Position numbers and translations under genes: made by a program. This document shows positions 7,649 through 13,576 of a stretch of DNA of 32,011 nt, in pieces (position 1 is the first letter of the stretch; every line of letters starts with the position of its first letter). The notes below the pieces were generated by a model. That model was not told the origin of the DNA, made no database searches, and saw only the letters and a list, made by a program, of their open reading frames with translations. The stretch comes from Acidimicrobiia bacterium (GTDB lineage Bacteria > Actinomycetota > Acidimicrobiia > Spongiisociales > Spongiisociaceae), in the NCBI GenBank assembly GCA_009841075.1, contig VXMP01000047.1, positions 1 to 32,011 of the forward strand. Reading direction: 5' to 3'.

Positions 7649-8699
7649 ATGCTCCATAGCGTTACGGTTCGAGGCTTCAAGTCGATTCAAGAACTTGACC
7701 ATTTCGAATTGCGGAACCTCAACGTCCTGGTCGGTGCCAACGGATCGGGCAAGAGCAACCTGCTCAGCCTTTTCGGCCTGATGGCCCACCTGATGGAGCA
7801 GCGGCTTCAAGCCTGGATTGATCAGGACGGTGGGGTGGATGGGGTACTGTTCGGCGGCCGCAATCGCACTACACGGGTGGACGTGGACCTGGGATTCGGC
7901 GACTTCGGATATGGTTTTACCCTGGTGCCTGCCGGGAGCTACCTGGCTTTCTCTCGTGAGGAGATCAATAATTGCGGGGACCCGTTAAACCTGGGTAGCG
8001 GCCATTATGAGGCCATCCTGCCAACCCGGCCGGACCATGAATTGGCAGGCTATACGGCGGAAGAAGTCGCCGGTTGGCGACCCTATTACTTCCAAGATGT
8101 CGGACGGTTTGCCCATACCCAAGAGTTACGAGACAACTCCGTCCTTAAACTTGATGGAAGTAATCTGGCCTCCTTTCTCCATCTTCCCCGAGAGAAGCAT
8201 CCGGATCATTTCAGCCTGATTCTTGACACGGTCCGACTGGCTAATCTCTTTCATGTCCGATTTGGTCAACGAGTCTCCTTTCAATGGGCGTATCAACCTG
8301 AAGTGGTCGGAAAGGACAGACCCAGGCACTCCCCGTAGCGCATCTCAGCTTTCTGATGGCACGCTGCGCTTTATCGCCCTAACAACCCTTTTGCTACAGC
8401 CACAATCCCTAAAGCCGTCTATAATCCTTATTGATGAGCCGAAAATTGGGCTTCACCCGTATGCAATCACCCTTTTGGCCGCCCTGCTGAGTAGAGCGGC
8501 TATGGAAAGTCAGGTAATTGTCTCAGCTCAATCCGTAAACCTGTTGTCCGAGTTGGAGCCGGAGGATGCCGTAGTGGTAGAACGAAAAGATTCGGCGTCG
8601 GTCTTCAAGCGACTAGACCCGATCCGACTACAAGACTGGCTCCAGGAGTACTCCCTGGGTGAGTTATGGACCATGAATATCTTGGGCGGACGACCCTAA
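7649..8699 (+). pseudogene. AAA/ABC-type ATPase (RecF-like, AAA_21), frameshifted
   Basis: A predicted ATPase of the SMC/RecF-like class used by many two-gene defence modules. The first frame (7649-8338) has Walker A GANGSGKSN (Lys35) after the typical start VRGFKSIQ. The second frame carries the signature-like region QLSDGTLRFIAL, Walker B IILIDEPKIGLHP and the SAQSVNLL segment. The two frames join at 8241-8246: removing one A from the AA at 8243-8244 gives the continuous reading VRLA-ISFMSDLV, which fits the family pattern. As written, the first frame stops at 8338. The gene is therefore broken or carries a sequencing error. It has no clear ribosome site; TAAGAT about 8 nt before the ATG suggests a leaderless transcript. 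The DUF4276 remnant follows after 3 nt. Confidence 0.85.
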
Positions 8700-8702
8700 C
8701 CA

Positions 8703-8868
8703 GTGATCGAGGTCATAGTGGTTTGCGAAGGGCAAACCGAAGAGCGTTTTGTTAAAGATGTCCTGGCTACCCATTTCGGACAACAAGGAGTATTCCTATC
8801 ACCCCGGGTGATTCATACTTCTCTACGGGGAAGAGGTGGGGATGTCGGACGGGCCCGGGACGGTGGCT
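8703..8868 (+). pseudogene. DUF4276-family (Toprim/RloB-like) effector, 3'-truncated remnant
   Basis: The first 45 or so residues after a GTG start match the N-terminus of DUF4276 proteins: a strand IEVIVVCEGQTEERFV with the conserved Glu-Gly-x-Thr-Glu, then VLATHFGQQGVFLSPRVI and RGRGGDV. Known members are about 200 residues and commonly pair with the type of ATPase encoded just upstream. From about 8850 the frame no longer resembles the family, although it stays open to 9017, antisense to the next gene. I read this as a remnant whose C-terminal half was lost. The endpoint given is approximate. Confidence 0.65.
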
Positions 8869-9195
8869 TTAGGAATTCAACCAATAATCACGGCCGCCTA
8901 TATCGTCTATTGAGTCGGCTAGGGGTGGGAAGTCGCAGAATAGTTGCCCGGACATGTTATGAATTTTTAGGACTCCTCCTCGACCTTCGCAAAAGCCTTG
9001 CTCAAACCCGTCAATAAATCCGGTTACCTCGGCTAATATGGTGACAAGAATTAGGGCGAGTAGGATTATCACTCCCCTTCTAAACCATTTTCCGACCCGT
9101 GCCGGTGGGGGTGCCACCTCGGACTCGGGTAGGGGCTTAAGCTCTCTCGCCGCTTTCTCAGCCCCTTCCTTCTCCGCCCATTCTTTTTCGCTCAT
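8869..9195 (-). CDS. Single-pass membrane protein of unknown function
   Basis: A 108-residue protein with a charged, Lys/Glu-rich N-terminus, a proline-rich linker, basic residues (GKWFRRG) and one membrane helix at about 43-60. A C-terminal part of about 45 residues contains two cysteines (GFCEGRGG and LFCDF) and probably lies outside. AAGGA 4-5 nt before the ATG supports the start. I do not recognise a family. Its stop codon coincides with the point where the DUF4276 remnant loses homology, so it may have arrived with the event that truncated that gene. Confidence 0.6.
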   Translation of the reverse strand: MSEKEWAEKEGAEKAARELKPLPESEVAPPPARVGKWFRRGVIILLALILVTILAEVTGFIDGFEQGFCEGRGGVLKIHNMSGQLFCDFPPLADSIDDIGGRDYWLNS

Positions 9196-9258
9196 AATTC
9201 CTTCCCGCGCATAATCCCGTCCAGGGCAATTGTTGGCCCGACCATTCCAGCGAATATG

Positions 9259-9495
9259 TTACTTCCTGTCGGCGTCGCGGGCTTCCAAGATTTCGGAGGC
9301 CGGTATAACTTTCCCGGACGCTTTGCCGCGTTGTTCTATTTCTTTAGGCAAGACATGGGCAGGTGGCCGGTCGGCGATCCGTTCCAGTTCTACAGGTAGG
9401 TAATCCTGCAGGGACTGTCGGTTGAGCGCGGCTTGAGCGGCCAACTTATCGCGGACCTCCTCAGGTACATCTTTTATCGTGATCTTGACCTTCAT
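9259..9495 (-). CDS. FitA/VapB-like ribbon-helix-helix antitoxin, no toxin beside it
   Basis: A 78-residue protein whose N-terminus (MKVKITIKDVPEEVRDKLAA) followed by NRQSLQDYL has the pattern of Arc/MetJ ribbon-helix-helix antitoxins of the FitA/VapB type, with a longer disordered, toxin-wrapping C-terminus. In such pairs the PIN-domain toxin usually starts within a few bases of the antitoxin stop. Here the downstream 60 nt on the same strand hold only a very short open stretch, and the next gene encodes a membrane protein. It is therefore an orphan or a remnant. No strong ribosome site precedes the ATG. Confidence 0.75.
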   Translation of the reverse strand: MKVKITIKDVPEEVRDKLAAQAALNRQSLQDYLPVELERIADRPPAHVLPKEIEQRGKASGKVIPASEILEARDADRK

Positions 9496-9636
9496 AACAG
9501 CATTGTAATGGCCGAGATATTAATTTGAGTCGGGAGGGAGCGCGATATGTGAAGCTTGCGGGCCACAGGCACCGGCCACTCCGCCGGCCTTTGAGTTCTT
9601 GGGATGGGGTTAGGGCATCCAGCCCTTTCGACTGTA

Positions 9637-10353
9637 TTAAAAACCAGACAGATGACCTTGGAGGGAGCGCATCCAAGGTGTGATTCCTAGGCCATGCGCG
9701 GGCTCGGTAAGTGTAGCCCTTTCGTCGTTAGGCTTCGCCGATAATAGTAGAGTTGTTGCAGAGTACCGCCTTTCCCGAATCATGCGTCGAAGCAGAATTT
9801 CATATCTCTCGGTGTAGGAAGTATTACGGAATACCGGCAATACAGAGCGGATCGGTTCCTGTAGTTTTACCGGGTGTCTTGCCTTCGGATGGTCTTCAAG
9901 CAAGAAAAGGTATCCAAGCCACGGTGGTGGTTGCTCGCCGAAGGCACTCTCACGATAGGCAGTCCAAAAGTCGTCCGCGCTTCCTAGAGCTTCCTCAGCC
10001 CGATTGTTGAAGTTGTTACCAAAGGACGGTCCCACTTGTGCCTTCAATTCAATCGCAGCTGCTACCCGTGTATCTTTTAAGATCACAAGATCCCATGCCT
10101 TTTCTGGGCGAAAGAATCCGGGTAAAACAGGGACACGGTGCCCTCGTTTTATGTCTAGCAATGAGACCTCATCGGTCTCCATTACGATCGACTCGATCAC
10201 ATCTAGGAACCCATCGAGATGTCCCCCGCTGGTCACTGCTCGCCTTCCACCCCTGTCAACTGTAGGGCCTCGCTGTTGACGTAGAGATACCGCATCACGC
10301 CAATCCCAAAAGTATTGGGCAGCTGGTTGAAAGGCCTCCAAGAGATCGCTCAT
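9637..10353 (-). CDS. Type II restriction endonuclease, XhoI/PaeR7I family
   Basis: A 238-residue enzyme recognisable as the XhoI/PaeR7I family, whose characterised members cut CTCGAG. Diagnostic stretches are KAWDLVILKD, IELKAQVGPSFGNNFNNR and PPPWLGYLFLLED. The PD-(D/E)XK core is visible as Asp88 ... Glu102-Leu-Lys104. Length agrees with the family and nothing looks broken. It starts 10 nt after the stop of the methyltransferase gene on the same strand, a tight modification-then-restriction operon. CTCGAG specificity is inferred from the family, not read from the sequence. By eye I noted only two CTCGAG sites in the window (14594 and 15743). Confidence 0.9.
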   Translation of the reverse strand: MSDLLEAFQPAAQYFWDWRDAVSLRQQRGPTVDRGGRRAVTSGGHLDGFLDVIESIVMETDEVSLLDIKRGHRVPVLPGFFRPEKAWDLVILKDTRVAAAIELKAQVGPSFGNNFNNRAEEALGSADDFWTAYRESAFGEQPPPWLGYLFLLEDHPKARHPVKLQEPIRSVLPVFRNTSYTERYEILLRRMIRERRYSATTLLLSAKPNDERATLTEPAHGLGITPWMRSLQGHLSGF

Positions 10354-10363
10354 TGCGTCGTCT

Positions 10364-11335
10364 CTAACCGGCCATAAGCTGTAGTTGTCCTAATTCACTT
10401 GTGATTCGATCACAGGCATAGTTGAAGTAGGTGTCTTCTAGCTCTCCACCTATGCTGTTTCTTCCCCAGTTTCCGGCACCTACTGCGGTCGTACCGGATC
10501 CCAGAAACGGGTCCAGTACCGTGTCACCTACAAAACTAAACATGCGGATCAACCTCACGATCAGCCGTTCTGGATATGGCGCAGGATGGGCGGACGTACT
10601 GGCACCTCCCATATTCCATACCTGACGGAACCATTTGGAGTGTGACGTGGAAGGAATAACCGATAGAAGTCGTGCCGACAAAGAAGGACTTCGATAGCCG
10701 CCGGGTTTGCGCTGAAATAGAATAAACTCGATATCATTTTTAATGATACCATTCGGCTCGTAAGGTTTTCCCAGGAAGCGTCCACCATTCTCTACCTCAA
10801 GAGCGATGTTGCCGATCTTGTACCAGATGATCGGTGCCAAGTTGTCGAAGCCAAGTCGTCTTGTCCGCTCTTGAATGGCAGCATGGAGTGGGAAGACGAC
10901 GTGTCGACCGTATTTGCGGCGTGGCACCAGCACATCTCCTGTAATGATGATCAACCGGCCACCCGGAGTAAGGGCGCGAAGACAATGTGTCCATACGCGG
11001 TCGAGTTCATCTAGGAAGTCGTCAAAGTCCTCGATCAAGCCCAGTTGGCCCGCTCCCGACTCATAGGGCTTCAAGTTCCAATAGGGAGGTGAAGTAATTA
11101 CTAGGTGAACACTCTCATCGGGAAGATCGTCCCAAGTTCGACTGTCGCCAAGAAGGATGCGATGCTGGGAAGGAACCCGCCGCGCCGCGTCTTCGGCTAT
11201 TGAGGAGAGGGCCGGAGTCCTGGCTATCCGAGGCAAAGCCTTCTGATGGCCATGCTTCTTGACGACCTCCCAGAGTTCGCTCGGCACATAGTCCGCCAGC
11301 CCTCCCACCTGGCTACCGAGTACGAAGTCAACCAT
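10364..11335 (-). CDS. DNA methyltransferase partner of the XhoI-like enzyme
   Basis: A 323-residue SAM-dependent DNA amino-methyltransferase (N4-cytosine/N6-adenine class). Catalytic motif IV is TSPPYWNLKPY (Ser82-Trp86) and the SAM-binding motif I, DPFLGSGTT (about 275-283), lies near the C-terminus, giving the beta-type order IV before I. SPPYW is more typical of N4-cytosine enzymes than of N6-adenine ones, but this motif does not settle the base. It presumably protects the sequence cut by the restriction enzyme encoded immediately downstream. The start lies 11 nt after the aat stop on the same strand, so it may be read from the aat promoter. Its composition is less GC-rich than aat. Confidence 0.88.
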   Translation of the reverse strand: MVDFVLGSQVGGLADYVPSELWEVVKKHGHQKALPRIARTPALSSIAEDAARRVPSQHRILLGDSRTWDDLPDESVHLVITSPPYWNLKPYESGAGQLGLIEDFDDFLDELDRVWTHCLRALTPGGRLIIITGDVLVPRRKYGRHVVFPLHAAIQERTRRLGFDNLAPIIWYKIGNIALEVENGGRFLGKPYEPNGIIKNDIEFILFQRKPGGYRSPSLSARLLSVIPSTSHSKWFRQVWNMGGASTSAHPAPYPERLIVRLIRMFSFVGDTVLDPFLGSGTTAVGAGNWGRNSIGGELEDTYFNYACDRITSELGQLQLMAG

Positions 11336-11346
11336 CGAAGCCCAGA

Positions 11347-11997
11347 TTAGTCAGAATCGAACGGGCCGGGCTGGTCAAGCGCCTCTGCCAGCCGTTGCAG
11401 GTATTGGTCTCGGTCGATCTCCTCGGCACCGAGCGAGGCCAGGTGGGGGGTGATCCACTGGACGTCGACCAGCGCCCGGGTAAACGGTTGATACATTTCT
11501 ACCAGTCGGGCCAGAGCCACCTTGGAGGCGTCCGTAGCCCTATGAAACATCGACTCGCCGGCGAAGAAGGTGCCGATAGCCACTCCGTAGAGGCCTCCTA
11601 CCAGATCATCATCCGCCCAAACCTCCACCGAATGGGCATAGCCGAGGTCATGCAGCCGCCGGTAGGCCGAAGCCATCTCCTCGGTGATCCATCCGCTGGG
11701 TCGGGAAGGGTCGGCGCAACCCTCCAGCACCTGCTCGAAGGCCTGATCGACCGTGGTCATGTAACGCCTGATCGAACGCCGGAGGCTCCGAGAGGGTTGG
11801 AACCGATCCAGGGGTAGCACGGCTCGGGGGTCGGGTGACCACCACACCATGGGCACCACCTCGGGCACCGGCATCGGGAACAAACCCATCCGATAGGCCG
11901 CTACCAGGGTGGACGGCTCCAGGTCGCCCCCCAAAGCCACCATCCCTTCCCGAGGAACGGACATCTCGGGAGGCAGCCAGACCAGCCGCTCGATCAC
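11347..11997 (-). CDS. aat: Leucyl/phenylalanyl-tRNA-protein transferase
   Basis: Cytosolic N-end-rule enzyme that adds Leu or Phe from charged tRNA to proteins with N-terminal Lys/Arg, marking them for ClpS/ClpAP. Typical family stretches are GMVALGGDLEPSTLVAAYRMGLFPM, WWSPDPRAVLPL, GWITEEMASAY, GGLYGVAIGTFFAGESMFH and VDVQWITPHLASLGA. I chose the GTG at 11997, giving 216 residues, the usual length; a frame extension to 12225 runs into the regulator gene and adds a low-complexity leader. The start lies 14 nt after the upstream regulator stop. A restriction-modification pair is attached directly behind it. Confidence 0.93.
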   Translation of the reverse strand: MIERLVWLPPEMSVPREGMVALGGDLEPSTLVAAYRMGLFPMPVPEVVPMVWWSPDPRAVLPLDRFQPSRSLRRSIRRYMTTVDQAFEQVLEGCADPSRPSGWITEEMASAYRRLHDLGYAHSVEVWADDDLVGGLYGVAIGTFFAGESMFHRATDASKVALARLVEMYQPFTRALVDVQWITPHLASLGAEEIDRDQYLQRLAEALDQPGPFDSD

Positions 11998-12011
11998 CGG
12001 CCTATCCCCAC

Positions 12012-13499
12012 CTACCGGACCACCGCCGATGGGAGCAGGCGGGCCAGCTTCTCGACCCCCGGGCGGATCGCCTCCAGGTCGATGGCGGCGAAACCCAGCT
12101 GGAAGAAGCGGGCAGGACGGTTCGGCCCGATAAAGCAGAACCCGCCCGGTTCGATCACCACTCCCCGCCGAAGCGCCCGTTCCGCCAGCCGGCCGGCGTC
12201 CAAATCCGAAGGCCCGCCGATCCAAAGGCTCATCCCCCCGTCAGTAACCGGCACCTTCCAGGGAAAGGTGTCTTCGATAGCCCCGTTGATGGCCTGCCAT
12301 TTGGCGCTCAGCACCCTCCGATGCCTGCGGATGGCCCGCCCATAGTCACCGGCCTCCATCATCAGGGCGGTGGTGCGCTGGATCATCCCGGGAGGATGAC
12401 GCAGCATATGGTGACGCAGCCGGCGGAGATGGCCGATCAGCACCGGATCCGCCACCACAAAGCCCAGCCTCAGGCCGGGTGCCAAGAACTTGGAGAAGCT
12501 GCCCACATACACCACCAGGCCGGTTCGATCCAGCGACTTCAGGGCGGGGGGAGGGTGCCTTCCGTAGCAGTACTCCGAGTCGTAATCGTCCTCCACCACC
12601 AGAGTCCCCTCTCGGCCCGCCCGAGACAGCAGCCTTCTTCGCCGTCCGATGGTCATGGTGACGTTGGTGGGGAACTGGCGGCCAGGAGTAACGAAGATCA
12701 TGTCCAGGCCGGACAGGTCGCCGGAGACAGTCACACCCTGTTCGTCCACCGGTAACGCCCGGAGCCGAGCCCCTTTCTTGAGGAAAATCCGGCGGGCGTC
12801 CGGATAGCCCGGGTCTTCCACCCCGACCGTCCCTCCCGACCCCAGCAACGCCTCGGCCACCAGATGAAGGCCGTGCTGGGTACCCAGGGTCACCAGTATT
12901 TCATCCTGGCCTGCCTGTATACCTCGGAGGGGGAGAAGGTTGTGCTGGATCTGTTCCACCAGGAGAGGGTCGTCCTGGTCGTCCAGATTGTGCAGGCTGG
13001 TGCCCCGATGTTCCTTGCGCAGGGCGGTGCGCATCGCTCTGGTCCAGGAGGCGATCGGAAAGCTCTCCGGCCCCGGCCCCACCACAAAAGGATACGGATA
13101 CGACCGCCAATCAGCCGGACGGGTGGGCTGGTGTTCCTCGTCAGGCAGGTCGACCAAACGTTCCTCCCAGCGAACCGGAGAGGCAGACGAAGCCCGTCCT
13201 CCCGGGCCAACCTTTTTCAAGCCGCCGTTGACCATATATCCCACCCGTTCCATCGCCTGGACATAGCCCTCGGCCGCCAGCTCCCGATAGGCCCGGCTGA
13301 CAGTGTTGCGGGAGACACCCAGCTGTTCGGCCAGCCCCCTGGAAGCGGGCAGCATGTCGCCACCCCGCAGATCACCCTCCTCGATGGCCTGGGCCAGCCC
13401 GTCCCGCAGAAGCCGAAAACGAGGTGCTCCATCCCCGTTCTCTATCGCAGCCGCCAGGGAGTCCAACCTGGAAAGTTGCTGCTCGGATATCACCTGCAT
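12012..13499 (-). CDS. MocR/PdxR-like GntR-family regulator with aminotransferase domain
   Basis: A 495-residue fusion of a winged helix DNA-binding domain (about residues 20-90, including MLPASRGLAEQLGVSRNTVSRAYREL) to a fold-type I aminotransferase-like domain. Lys337 in GSFSKFLAPGLRLGF aligns with the PLP-binding lysine and the C-terminal IEPGGFCFIG segment is typical. Such proteins sense PLP or amino compounds; PdxR controls vitamin B6 synthesis, but no pdx genes lie here, so the regulon cannot be named. It is transcribed divergently from the Type III res gene across 77 nt and leftward into aat with a 14-nt gap. Composition is that of core genes. Confidence 0.92.
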   Translation of the reverse strand: MQVISEQQLSRLDSLAAAIENGDGAPRFRLLRDGLAQAIEEGDLRGGDMLPASRGLAEQLGVSRNTVSRAYRELAAEGYVQAMERVGYMVNGGLKKVGPGGRASSASPVRWEERLVDLPDEEHQPTRPADWRSYPYPFVVGPGPESFPIASWTRAMRTALRKEHRGTSLHNLDDQDDPLLVEQIQHNLLPLRGIQAGQDEILVTLGTQHGLHLVAEALLGSGGTVGVEDPGYPDARRIFLKKGARLRALPVDEQGVTVSGDLSGLDMIFVTPGRQFPTNVTMTIGRRRRLLSRAGREGTLVVEDDYDSEYCYGRHPPPALKSLDRTGLVVYVGSFSKFLAPGLRLGFVVADPVLIGHLRRLRHHMLRHPPGMIQRTTALMMEAGDYGRAIRRHRRVLSAKWQAINGAIEDTFPWKVPVTDGGMSLWIGGPSDLDAGRLAERALRRGVVIEPGGFCFIGPNRPARFFQLGFAAIDLEAIRPGVEKLARLLPSAVVR

Positions 13500-13576
13500 T
13501 CCCGCCTATAAGCCTGCTTGAACTCTACCCAAACTCAAATTAGTGTCCCTCTCGAAGGGTACGCTTTAGCCTCAAG

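Noticed and set aside
8869-9017. Second half of the open frame continuing from the DUF4276 start
   Set aside because: It is antisense to the membrane protein gene and does not resemble the family; treated as accidental read-through after truncation.
9196-9258. Search for a PIN toxin start behind the antitoxin
   Set aside because: Only a 17-codon open stretch without the usual PIN acidic start is present, so no toxin was called.
9533-9670. 11-bp direct repeat GGAGGGAGCGC at 9533 and 9660
   Set aside because: Too short and GC-biased, no flanking symmetry and no element between the copies that would suggest an attachment site.
9753-10279. Plus-strand frames opposite the XhoI-like endonuclease
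   Set aside because: The minus-strand product matches a known restriction family end to end; the plus-strand frames have no features.
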